NCBI GenBank assembly: GCA_964304625.1 | Contig: OZ199838.1 | Span: forward strand, 3,844,001 to 3,908,000 | Direction: 5' to 3' | Length of the DNA stretch: 64,000 nt | Source of the DNA: Kudoa neothunni | Lineage: Eukaryota; Cnidaria | Shown here: positions 35,780 to 48,829 of the stretch, piece by piece | How positions within the stretch are numbered: the stretch's first letter is position 1 | How the letters are laid out: each line of letters opens with the position of its first letter | Notes under the pieces: model-generated | What the model saw: the letters and a program-made list of their open reading frames with translations, nothing else | Databases searched by the model: none | What the model was told of the DNA's origin: nothing | Translations under genes and position numbers: made by a program

Positions 35780-36350
35780 TACCAAAACTCTGGTTTTCCA
35801 TTTATTAATGACAAAACAGATATTTCAAGAGTTCTTAAACATCGAAAAATTTATGCATTTACAACCATTTGAAGCAATGCTTTTTACAAATGCCAATGAA
35901 GGAAAACCCCATTCCATTATATCCTTCTCAAAGAGATTTACAAATATTATTGCTGAAGAAGAGTATTTAAATTTGGAGAGGGAATAGATAGAACTTAGCC
36001 TGTAAAATAGCGGACATAACGTTGAAAAGACCCCAAGAAATATTGGTATGCGGTAACAAATAAAAGAAGAGAAATAATTACGTATCGATTACTGTCAAAA
36101 TAAATGCTATATTTACTTTCTTTGCCTCATTCATCTGGTTCTGCTGACAAATTATTTTCATTCGAGAAAAAAAGTTAACAAATAGATTTATGTTGGAAGA
36201 TGAAACAATTGATGCTTTACTGTATATTAAATGTTTACTGAGAGACGTCAGTCGTACGAGATGGAATCCATCTGACCAATTAACTAAAATGATGGATAAT
36301 GTATACCTATGTGATGAGGAAGACAGTGAAAATGAATTAATATTTTGATA
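35780..36350 (+). mobile_element. hAT transposase C-terminal relic
   Basis: Plus-strand frames give ITKQIFQEFLNIEKFM-like sequence, then EEEYLNLERE, then SLPHSSGSADKLFSFEKK. After a frame change they give NRFMLEDETIDALLYIKCLL. The LPHSS..AE.FS...K..NR..L..ETL.ALL pattern is the hAT C-terminal dimerisation domain. Several stops and at least one frame change lie between these blocks, so it is dead. The N-terminal zinc finger and catalytic part are not recognisable upstream. Confidence 0.65.
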
Positions 36351-36359
36351 TATAAATAG

Positions 36360-37055
36360 GTCCAATCAATTATTTTTTCTGTTTCGATTAGTTTAATGTT
36401 GATAGAATTATATATTTTGTATTTTTTTAAATATATTACTTATTTTAAACTTTTAGTATGATTTTAAATTGTTTGGTATTATTTGCCACGTTTCTATTAC
36501 ATTATTTGGTACGATTTACAAAAATCGTCTAGCAACCCTGCAATGGATTCAAAATATAACATTTATGCTCTAAAACAATTAATAAATATTAGTTGCAAAA
36601 ATACTTAAATGATTAAGAATGGATAGAAATTATAATTAAATTTATTTTATTTCCAATGATGTAATCCATTAAAATTTTAAGTAAACGCAGGATTTTGAAG
36701 ATTAATATTAGCGAAATTCCGGGTTTTATAAATAAGTTCGTGACTTTTAAAATTTTAACATAGCCTAATAAAATTTCAGAATAGAATCGAAATATTTAAC
36801 CCAACACTATTGAATATTACTAAATACAATGAAATTTAGAACAATCTAAATTGAAAGGATTGCAGAAAATCCATCTTTGTATAAAAATATGTCTATATAT
36901 GATTGACCGAAATAATCGTTAAATTTAAGGAATTTAAAAAGTTCAAGGGAAACTAGAAAGAAGAATAAAAAAGGCTAGCCAGTGGAATGGTAAATTAGAC
37001 ATAAATTAGTTCAAATAATAAAATACAAAATAAATAATGGGGAAAAAGTTAATAT
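36360..37055. other. AT-rich DNA downstream of the cadherin gene
   Basis: No coding signal. Probably holds the 3' UTR of the minus-strand cadherin gene. Confidence 0.4.
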
Positions 37056-37058
37056 GAT

Positions 37059-40000
37059 TTATGTATCGTGATGGTTATGTCTTTCGTTCATCGAAGGAAG
37101 TATATTTTTGTAAGGTGATAAACGAGGCGTGGCATCATTCGCCAAAGGTGGTAGGGTTTTAAATTGATCGTTGGTTTCTTCGTCGTCACTTTGTTTTACA
37201 AAAATTTTGAAGGTTGGTTTATAGTTATCATGAATATCCTGGTTGCTAAAGTGGATTATTTCATCGGTGTTCCCTATCAATCCTTTCACAATATTTTTCA
37301 CATTAATGTCGTTGAATTGTTGTAGACTTGGAGGGTAACTACCGCTCAAATTATTCTCTTGGTGTTTATCAAATCCACCGATAGTGTCCAACAATGTAAT
37401 TTGTGACGATCGTTTGGGTGGGTTTTTGTGTTTAAATCTGAAGTAACGGAAGCTGAAATGTTTGTAAATTAGCAGACACAGCCAAATCCAAAGGCCCGCG
37501 AAAATCGCAAATAGTACAACTATGTACATCAAATTACGACCATTAAACGTGAGTTGTAGATGACCACAGTATGTGCCAGGATTTCCAAGGCAGCCGCAAT
37601 AATCGTCATGACTACCAACACACATGGATTTGCCAACACAAATCAATTTATTTTGTTTGCACGAACAGTCAACAGTAGCGTTGAATTTGGTAATGTTTGT
37701 TGTGATATCACTCACGGTAATTCTATTAAGAGAGATGGAAGCATAGCATGCTAGAATCAAACAACCGATAATTATATTTTGGATGAAAAATAAATTACTT
37801 GAAAAGGTAGAAGATCTATTATGCTTTAAATGGTGAGGAGAATTGCTAGGAGCGTTTCCAATAAATATTCTACGATTTGTCGAAAGTAGATTGTTGATTC
37901 CACAATGACGGCTAACTTCACCCAGGTAGGGTATTTTGATTGAGATAACATTCCGGTATCTCTTAGCCACTATCTTAATAAAACCATTCTTCAACGGAAG
38001 AAAATTTGATTGATCTTTGAGATGTTCCTGTTTATAAACGTTATTTTTTAATGTAATATTAATATTTTTATTTTGGAAATCATGAGCTAATGACGAGAGA
38101 TAATTTCTAAAATCGACAGGGAATTGAACCAAACATTCTTTATCTCCCAGATTATTTGCAAATTCAATAAAGCCATTTCTTGCTCTAACGATGCTATATT
38201 CGGTGAATTCGTCATTCGACTCATATACAAAGATATGATCGTACGACTTGGGTTGTCCGTCGGCCGCCATAAATGAAAACACTGGAGAAAACTCAACATA
38301 AAAAGAATAATGTGAGCTTTCCACTTCTCTAAGTGTCGAAATGTTAGACAAAAACGATTGATCGACCATAATATATCCGGATTGTTTAACGCTGTACGAA
38401 TTCATTCTTACATTACAGGTTTCTCCAGTCCATCCATCGTAACATTGACAAGTGTAAGCAAGTTTAGATGAACGATTGCAATAACCATTTTTGCATCGTG
38501 GACAACTTTTTATTCCAAACAAACACACATTCAGCGATGTATGAGGGGGTTGTGGTCGTAGAAATGAATTAAAATCCATAGCAACACCATTGATAGCCAT
38601 ATTGCTTATACAACCAGAAAACTTCGAACCTAGTAGCAGTTTAAGTGAGCCATTGTGTACATTATGTTCCGAGAGTAACATGTCAGAAACTCCACAAAAA
38701 CTGTAATTGAAATGGGTTTTTTGGTATGGTTTTTCCACATGAACATTACTTTCGCAATTGTCCAATTTGACGCTGATATTTTTGTTTCGTTTGATAATTT
38801 TCACATGATGTATTCGTCCGTCGTTCAATGTTGAACCAACAACCAATGAAGTCATATTAGTGAATATATTTTCGTAGGTGGTTTGTAGCCGGTTGTCTTG
38901 GTTATTGTAAAATAACAGTTCCACAACAAGACTCCCGTCCATTAGTTTAACAGCAAAATGGAAATGTTGTAGAATGTCACTGTGAGAGGAGTTTTGAAGG
39001 AGTAGCACCCCATCAGCCAATGATGTGACAAACGAGAATGATATTTCGGTATTCACATTGAAAGTAATTGGATTGTAGATTAGTGGCTGTTGAGATTTGT
39101 TTGAAAAGCTGACTTCGGTTGATTCACAATGTTTTCCCCTAAAGCCGCCAGGACATAGACACATCAAATTATCAAAATTATTGTATTTGTTGCCTAGCAG
39201 CTGCAAACGGTGGGTGGCTTCAAAACCACCATTCAAACACACGTTCGGCGACCATTCACCTCCATTAGCTATTCCATCGGAAGAACACACCGAATCTCGA
39301 TCTAGTTTGGGGAAAATGTAATAGTTGTTTGAATTTCTATGTTCAGACAAAAAGTATGTAACAATACTATTGTCGAAATTGATAGTGGTTTCAGTTACAC
39401 AATTTCCAAGTTGGCATGAGTGGGCGACACATTCGTTATCATCGAATGATACAACATTTGCTGAGAGTCGTTGTTCTATATGAGATTGGCAGTTTTCCAA
39501 GTGATCGCGTAAAACGGCCGCTTTAATTGATATATTTGAGCGTTGATCGACTGCACCAATATGCATATAGACGAGTTGACGACTATAATACAATTGGTGT
39601 CCGAGTGAGAGAATGAAAACTTTAACATGCGAGTTAGCACTGAAGCATTTTGATTGGGTAACTGTGATAAAATCTTGAGGTTTGAAGAATATATTTGATG
39701 AGGTGTAAAGCAAACCAAACTCATTGGATCGCAGCACAACCACAATATGATTTTCTCGGCGATAAAACTTTTCATTTCTTTTAAAAACATTCACATTAAA
39801 TACTATGCGTTCTTTTGTTTTCGATAATTTATGTGTTCGCCAAACTGATACTTTATAGACGCCTGGAGGGGTGATTGTTGATACAGCGAAAAGCGATTTC
39901 TCAATTTTATTGACGAAATAAGAATGAAACCGGTTGTTCAACTTTAAGTCTTCACCAATCAGTGTAAAGTTATTGGTAATGGTAATTTGAAGAGAGCAAC

Positions 40001-43000
40001 GACAGCTCTCCTCTATCGAGAAAGACCGGCAACTCTTTTGGGCTGCCACCACTAAGAGAGGGGATAAAAATGAAAAAAGTTGAATTGTTCCGACGCTGAA
40101 GAAGATTGTTTTCTGGCGTTTAAGTATCTTGGATTAAGTGGTTCCGTATTTAATTGGTTGGTGGAAGAATTTTGTTTTAAAACGATCATACCAAGTGTGT
40201 ATTGTTGGGGAAATAATAATTGTTCAGATGTGGAATCATTCAACTGCATGTAACCAATAATGACATTGAAAGATATCAGCTTTTTATTCAATGCAGCTTT
40301 CCATAAACTTTGTATTACCACTTCGGCCTCTCCTGGTCGATCAACTGATCGAACAATACGAATAAAGCTTTTCAGTTTAGGGTCCACTCGAATGACGATA
40401 TATTTGCAATCTAGTAGATCGGGGCTGAAAAATTGAACCTTTTCGGCAGTTTGTGGGAATGCATCATGAACAATAATTTGACCAATCGACGAATTCAGTA
40501 GAGGCGATGTGGTAGGTACGTTAAGCACATTGATTGTTACCGACTCGGGGAGTGTTCTGTCAACAACAATCATATCATCCATGCGGTAGATTTCAAGCGA
40601 CAAAGTCCATCGATTAACGTAATGTGGAATTGGAAGCTGTCTATGCAGGAAAATAGCAACGTTGGTCAAATTAGGATGTAGGTGAGCGTGGAAATAATTT
40701 GCTTCGTCAACCCCCATAATCCTTACCGCTAGTTTGTGACCAGCATATGTTCGCACTTTGCTTCTATCGAGGGGAATCAGACCAATGATGGAATTTGATT
40801 TAATTGGGTCATGCTCAATCAATTCGAACACTTTGCTAGCAAATACAGATAGAGGAACTGAGGGATGAGTTTTTTCTATCGTAAATTCACGCTTGTCATG
40901 TAAAAATCTTATTTGATTGAAATCATCCTTTAGCAACTCTACAGTCAGTAAAGATCTCAACGAAGGATCTCTTTTGTTGAAATAGAGGGTTGGTGATAGG
41001 AAATATGCAAAGTTGAATTTATTTTCGCCGTAAGGTAGCTTTTTTAGATATGTGTACAACTCTTGTGAGAGGATTTAGATAAAAATAGTTACTTGACTCA
41101 ACCATTAGATCAGCAACCACATAACAACCATCATGAGTTGCTGGTAGACGAGCAATAGCAGTCCCCGGCAGGTTGAAGGATGAGCTAATTTGGATGGACA
41201 TGGAACTCAACAATTCTTTATTGCATTTGTTAGAATATCCACTTGTCAATTCAGCAACTAATTTATAGGTTTCTACCACATAATGACGAAGCTGGTCTAC
41301 CAATATTATGCTTAAATTATAGTGTTTTCGGGTCGATTGAAGCAAGATCTTGTTTGGAATGTACAGCACCAGTTGTAGAATTGATTGAGAAGGGACATGG
41401 GTTAATAGAGCATTCTAACATAAAGCACAAACCACTTTTATTTCTAACGTCTAACGGTTCTACATAGGTTATGGGTGTGATCTTTTGGTAGATTGTGAGG
41501 AATGGTGATTATCTCTTCCAATTTATTGAAGAAGTACGGTTGGTACGAAATACCATCGACGTGTGCGAGAATATTATGTTGAATTGAATTTTTAGAATGT
41601 TTGGGGCTGTAAAGACGGCGGAAATCAAAAACCAATCGATTATACGCTTTTTTACGACCATTTTTTTCAACCGCGGCAATAAAATAGGCTGAAGTTGTTC
41701 GGCCATCTAGTAATTTGAAAAGGGTTTGTATGTCGCAAATAAGATATAGATTATTTGATTGTTTTCCAACACCAAAAGTCATACAATCCGCCAGTTCATT
41801 GAAATAGCCGTCCAACTTTATGTTTTGTTTATTGCAACCATTCAAAATGTGAACAGTTGTGAGAAGTTTGTTAACTTTAAAACTAGGATGAATAGTCACA
41901 AAAATAGGACTAAAATTGAATTTGGCACATTTGAGCAGACTGACAACACTCACTTCTACCAATTGTAGTATCGTAGAGTCAACAATGTCACCCTTTGGAT
42001 TTCGAAGGTCCACAGCATATATCTGGTCGTTTAGTTTCTCTCCACGAAGCAACTCATTATCCACTGTTTTGTATAAGGCGCCGTTCGGTGAAAGTTGGAC
42101 CAACGGACGATATTCACTATGCATTCATTAGTGGAATCAATTCACTTGTATATAGAATTGAGTCGTGAATGTTAGAGGATACGTTTAATGGTAACGATGC
42201 AGCGTTGTTGACGGTGAATTTTTTAAGTTGGCTTCCAGTTGCAAACTGTGCCAGCTCATCGTATGTAATTGTGACATCTCGCTCAGCATATGTCAGCGAA
42301 TAATCACCCCAGAGATGAGTAATTATAACACTGACGGGAATGATGATGGTTGGTCGTGAGCTGATAGAGTTATCAGTAACCAACAGCTCCAAATCTATCA
42401 TAGATGGGTAGTTGTATTCAAACCACGAAGGATCCAGCCGTTTTAACAAATATATTTCACCAGCCGAATTCACCGAGAACACTTCGCCAAAAGGTTAAAA
42501 TTCTTATTAACTTTCAACAAATAACTAAGTTGTTTTGAATCAAAAGTTTCCAATTCAATCTTTCCAATAATTCCAGGGAATTGGTTGATCGGCACAACTA
42601 ATGTGAAGGATGATTTTGAGGTAGATATGGGTTGATAGCTGAAACTAAGATGTAATTTTTTGGAACTTGAATACTTATCAAATATAGATTCATGTGCCAT
42701 ATTGAGCATAATGGTCTTTTGTATATTTGTAGCATTGTTGACATAGTTGCTAATGTTACCGACAATCACCAAAGATTTTGCCTCTGGATCGATATCAATG
42801 GGTGGAAGTGAGTTGATGGAAGTATCGAATTTGGTCGAATTATCGCATGAAATGAAGAAATAAGCATCACGAGGATTCTCACTCAAGTCTAGGATTTTAT
42901 AATTTAAAGGTGCATTGATAGGTATATTTAGGTGTTGAGTTTGAACGATAATTTCCGGTGCATAGTTCATCTTGTCAACAATTATGTTCAATTTGTGGTG

Positions 43001-46000
43001 TATAACACAACTATTTTGACAGATTTTAGATCGAGGAGAATCGCCCGATTTGAACAGCACTTCTTTAACAATCAATGAAAGTCTCTGAATCACTGAATAA
43101 CTGAAAGCCTTTAACATGTACACACAACCATCATTAACATCCACAGTGACGTATTGTTGTTGAGTGGGGAGAACTATGCTAAAAACTGAACCATATGAAC
43201 GTTTCTGTATGCAGATGATAGGAGTGGTTTGGTAGAGTCCATCGTCAACATTGGCTACTCCGTAGTTGTCAATGTCGGAGTCATAATAGGGGAAATAATT
43301 GTGCACGATCAAATCAACACTTGAGCATGCCTTTCTTAGTAGGACTCGGTCGGCATAATGTCGAAGGTAATGTGGTTTAAAGTCAACATTTAGTTTTTCG
43401 ATGAAATTGGTGACGTTATTCAACATGAGATATCGGCGCGGAGCAACCACACAATGAGTTCCGCCATTTGGATGAGCGGAGAAATAAGGGTTCTCACCAT
43501 ACACACTACAAATATACACATCTTCGAATATCTCGGACACATCAAATCGGTCCAGCAACGGCAATGATATTGGTTGGTTGTTTTCAACAAAAATTGTATG
43601 ATTACCACTACAGTTAACGAAATAAGGAGCTGATGATGCCGGTTTTATAATCAGTAGATTTAACGTAAGTGGAACACATTTCTTTTGACAAACCGTAATT
43701 TCCAAATTCAAAAAACGTTTAAAATGTTCGATCGAAGTGTAGATGGTAGGGGACAAGTACAACTCAAGATTTAACAATAGAGCATTATCACATATTGTTT
43801 GGTCGGATAAACCAAGCAAGTTAGTGCTCAAAACATGACAGTGGTAATTGTGAATGCCTTTACTCAATGCAGGAATTCGACCCACATACAAGCCATAAGG
43901 AGTTACATCAGTGTGCGTCTTATCTCCAATCAACACAGTGTAACTGTATACTAGTTGGGTATCAACATCAACGTTGGGATTCGTCTGAAGAGTGTTCGGA
44001 TTGAGTTGTATGATTTGGGTGGCAGAAGTAACATTATCTCCATTTGGCGACAGCAATGTAGCTCGTAGCGCCAACTTTACAACATCCACAAGTGTATAAT
44101 TGATAGCGGCAGTAATATGACCATTTGTCGAGTTGATATTCAGCCACATTGATGATAGATCAGAGTTGTCTAACGGTTCAGGAGTCCAATAAAATTTATA
44201 TCCCACACTAGTTCGTCCATCACTCAGTCTGGGATTGTAGATAAATTGGTTTTCATTCACAGGTGAATCCACATACACATTTATCACAGGGAGATCTGAA
44301 ATCTTGATGTCGTAGTTGATGTTGACAATCTGAATTGAAATACGACCAAAAACATAATTGTTGGTAGCTGGGTCCAGAATTTGATAAGTGAAGTATTCGG
44401 TGATGGGAAATAGAAGATCCGGCAGTTTGTGTATGTAGACAACTCCAGAATGGGTTCCCAAAGTCAGCACATCGTTGAAATCCGTTCTCGAACTACTCAC
44501 AAGAGAATATTGGAGGTTGAGTTGATCGTCATTTACACATGATAATTTCGGTTTAATTTTTGTAATATTGTTGTTGCTCACAAAGTACAGATCATCATTG
44601 AAATTGGTACATTCCAGAGAGGGTCGTTTGGAAGACTTTAATTCAACCACAATATTTTGTATTCTGTACACTGAGCCACTCACTTTATAGACGTAGATTG
44701 AATCAGCCGAAGTGAAACGTTGAGGGTTAATTAAGTGGCCGGGAGAATTTCTCGCAGCATCAATCGGATATATATTATTAAACCCGTAAGGATCTGCACA
44801 CATAAAATTGCGTTGTCCATACAGTGGATTTTGAAACAATCTTCCAATAGTGTGTTGAGGTTTCTGATTGTAGATTTTTCGAGGGACATATTGTATAGGT
44901 TGGGCATCCAAATTGAATTCAATATTCATGTTGGCGATCTCTGATTTATATTGATCAGATAAATGTGACTCCAATGAACTGTCTTCAAGCTGACTTCGAA
45001 CAATAATAATTGAGAAATTTTTGAGAGCATACAACGAAGGGTTGTCTTCATTTTCGGCTTTTATTGTCAGCACCATAACTTGGTCGAATAATGTGAAATC
45101 GTTTGTGACCGATATTATACCAAGAGTGGGATGAATAAATATTGACACTCTTGAGTTGGTGAATTTGTAGCGGATTTTTCTGAATTTGTACTCAATATCT
45201 CCATCGTAAGCTTGAAAATGTGCAAAATATTGGCGTGAATAACCGAGACCTTGTATAATCAAAAATGCGGGATCTTCGTCTGGAAATATTGGAACATTGT
45301 CATTCTCATCAATCACCTTAATATGTACAACATTCTCCAAATAAACACTATCGAAGGTATTGTTATCAACTATTTGTTTCCATCGATACCGGATATTGTA
45401 TGATTGGACGGATTCGAAATCAATTTTATGAATGAGTGTTATGGTTTCGTTTTGGACAATTTTGAAATGATTCAACCAATTTCCTCCCACAATATCCACC
45501 ATTGCATTGATATGACCATGGTTTGAGGGCTTAAATGAAGCTATTGTGTAACCAGTACCAACAGGAGAGCTTTCGCTGAGACTGATTTCTATTGGTTTGA
45601 TGGAACCGAACAGCGGCTTGTATGAGAGTGGTAAAACAATCACCTTAATAGAAACAACAGATTGTAATCCAGCAGAGTTGGTAGCTGAAATCAACACCTC
45701 TTCTTCAAATCCAACGGCCAACATTGATTTTATACAACTAACCAATCCTGTTTCTCTTTCAACATTGAACAACGTATGGAGATGATCTATGGAACAATTT
45801 CTTGACGAATCACAATCAGAAAATGACTCCAATTTGTAGAAGATTTGGTCAGTGTCTTGATAGAAATTGAAAGCCTTTACTCGACCGACCGCATCCCCAC
45901 TTTTGATCATATCAAAGTGTTGGAACAAATAGTCATTCTGTTCAAAAACCACCTTGTTATCGGTCAATAAAAGTTTCACATTCACTAATGATTGAGCAGG

Positions 46001-48829
46001 AAACATGACATTTCTTTTGTTGTCATACAACTCGATCAGAAAAGAATTCTGTTTGGCCAATATATTTTTAACATCAGTGTAAGTGAGCGACCGCAGTAGG
46101 TAGAGATAACAGGCTTTACTCTCTCGATCAAATCTTAGCGAAAATAGTGATGCGAAAGTGAAAGAGATATCACGGCCAAATCGGCAAGAAATATGATAAA
46201 GTCTTTCACCCGGCAAAACCACGTCGAAAACAGCCACAATCGTTCCAGCGGACGCATCCTTTATTAGGACGATATTGTGAACAAACTTGTGGAACAGCGG
46301 TGTCTCATCGAATGACTTTTCCACGAATATATCCAGTATCATTTCATCATAATGTTTGGTATCCTTTGCACGAATATAAAGTTTAATTGTTTCATTCGAA
46401 TCATAGCTCTTGAGTGAACCCACCAACGACAACACTCCTAATATAAATTTAAAAATTAATTTAACTTAGACAGAAAGATATTTATTTAGGATTAATCAGA
46501 AATTATTTTATAAATGAAAAATAAAATGATAACGAGTGAATGCAAAAAGAAATAAATTATTACCTGTGGTTGGATCCAGATGAAATAGATGTTTTGGACC
46601 CTTGTGAATGTAGTAGCTCAATGGAAACTTCCTGGTATCATCCTTGTCATCTGCATGCACACACAAAACTTGGTCAATGTACCCAGAATCCTGTTCTAGG
46701 TTAATTTCGACGTGTTTTCTAGGAAACACAGGCGGATTATCGTCCTCATCATCAATATTAATGACGACTACTGTTTCAACTGAGTGATTATTTTGAGGGT
46801 TAAACGCACTGATACCAAATTTAAGTTGTGGTACAAGTTCTCTATCAACATTTTTCAACAGTGTGATAACACCAGAGTTTCTCTCTAACGCAATATAACT
46901 GGATGTGATAGTGTTATAATTTTTAATATAGTAATAGTAGTTTGAGTTGAGTAGATAACCAATACTGTCGGCAAATCGAATTTTCACAGAACCAACATAA
47001 CTTGGTGGTTTTAGACTTTCAGATATGTTGAACACATAAGTGGGTTTGTGAAAGAAAGGATTGTATTTGTTGTGTTTGAGTTGAACATTCAATTTGACAA
47101 CAGCAAAACCTTTGTAGGGAATTTCACTGTTGCAAACTTCGTTGACAGCCTCGATCAGAATGTAGTAATCGTTATCGGGATCATAGAGCGGGTATCTGGA
47201 TGAGATATAGTTGGAATTATCGCTCATGTAGAAATTGTCACTTTGGTAACTATCAACCACAGAAATGTTGAGGTATTTCTTGGAAAAACAGGAATCATGG
47301 GATGTGATTTTTTTTCTGTAATCAACCAAATAAGCTGGGCTGTCGTAAAGGAATTCAGTGCTGGAATCGAAGGCAATTCGAGTGTCCAAATTGCCAGTAT
47401 CCACAAGTTGGAAAGGTTTGTTAAATTTGATTTTTGGTAGCGCTCCGAGACAAGTTCGTCCTGCTTGTAATGTGACGTATATATGGGCTGTATAGACCGA
47501 ATTATCAGCATTTATCACCGCAACTACATTATGGACAGCCGAAGGAGAGAAATATTTACTATTTTTTTCATTAATCCCTCGGTAATATACTGCGTTGTCC
47601 TTCATATATAACAGTTGCTTGGTTTGTTGGTCGGAAAAGGAGATTTTAACACTCAAACTATGATTATAGTGGATCGCTTTGGCAAAATCAGCCCCAGATA
47701 CCACATAGGAATCATTAGGCAAGTCACTATATAAATTGACCACTTTGTACAACGCTTTTTGAGCATTTATAGTATGTTCTTTCTGTCCAGGAGGTTTGTA
47801 TATGGTGATTTTTGACACCGTCGAATAATACAAGTTGACATGTATTGGTTGGGAATGGATATAACAACTCCTATCACGTATAGTCACCTCAAGATAACCT
47901 TCAATTGGAGTTGTAATTGTTTGTAGAGAATACACTTTCCCGTTGAATACATCAATGTAAAAGTATGGTGATAGGTTCATTGTGTAAACCAACTCACCAT
48001 CAAATCCGGGATCGAAATCATTGACATTCACCTGCCCAACCAACTCTCCTACAGGTGTTTCTAATGGAATTTTCATGTGATTTACATAGTGAGATGTGAT
48101 ATGTGGCATAAAACGACCACTGGCCAACACATTGATGGTCACATTCAATAGTTGGTAGGTTCCAGTGGGTTTGTGTGACAAAATCAATGTAACATATTCA
48201 CGGCATGAATATTGCTCTTTGCAGTCCTTGTTGTGTAAATATTTACGCGTGTAAATGTAAACTCGGTGGAGTTTAGGGTCCGTAGTCTTAACGATAGTAA
48301 AGTTGTAATTGTTGGACATGATTTTGTCGGTAAATCTGATTTGAGGGGTGCATTCATTTCCAGATTTAAATATCAAATGATCAAGCCCCAACACAACACT
48401 TCCAACAGGAGATTTCGCCATTATCCATCCGCTACTAATCAGTTTCGGCAGAAAAAACGGCGAACAACTATCCGTCGGTTTTGACAAAGTTACATTCAAT
48501 ACTTCAACCACACTCTTGATAGAATTTTTCCTTGAAGTATGCAAAACCGGGATCAAATGATTTCGGCCATAATTTTTGTAGATGTGATGTAGATTTTGAA
48601 TCACAATCACTTCATCGTCAACAATCTGCCAAATAGTGGAAGAAAGATCCTTTGGATCGAATTCATAATTGCAAGATGTAAAATAACACCGAAATCGATG
48701 TATCGAGTAGCCGATAGGCTTATTAATATCCACATTGATATTAGAATATTTGATTTGAAAGTGTTGGTCATTTTCTACTCCTTTCATATGAAAAAATATA
48801 ACCACCAACAGCCAAATAAATATCATCAT
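37059..48829 (-). CDS. Giant Fat-like protocadherin
   Basis: Cell-surface adhesion receptor of Fat/FAT4 type, by domain order, about 3,840 aa. Start at ATG 48829 (MMIFIWLLVVIFFHMKG is a good signal peptide). Exon 1 ends at 46564; exon 2 starts at 46437 (joining LDPTTG to VLSLVGSL, phase 1). Further junctions: about 42525/42480 (44 bp, phase 1), about 42195/42119 (phase 2) and 41456/41414 (41 bp, phase 0). The frame also shifts in an A6 run near 41043 and a T6 run near 40066, with no usable intron. About 2,900 residues of degenerate cadherin repeats come first; clear calcium motifs are few (DDEDDNPPVF, DENDNVPIF, NDFDPGFDGE). Then follow EGF (CLCPGGFRGKHC), laminin G (FSGCISNMAINGV), EGF (CQCYDGWTGETC), a second laminin-G-like region, a Cys-rich stretch, a membrane span (MYIVVLFAIFAGLWIWLCLL) and a cytoplasmic tail of about 140 aa. 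No catenin-binding motif was recognised. Confidence 0.85.

Noticed and set aside
39097-48484. Plus-strand frames opposite the cadherin gene
   Set aside because: Shadows of the long minus-strand exons.
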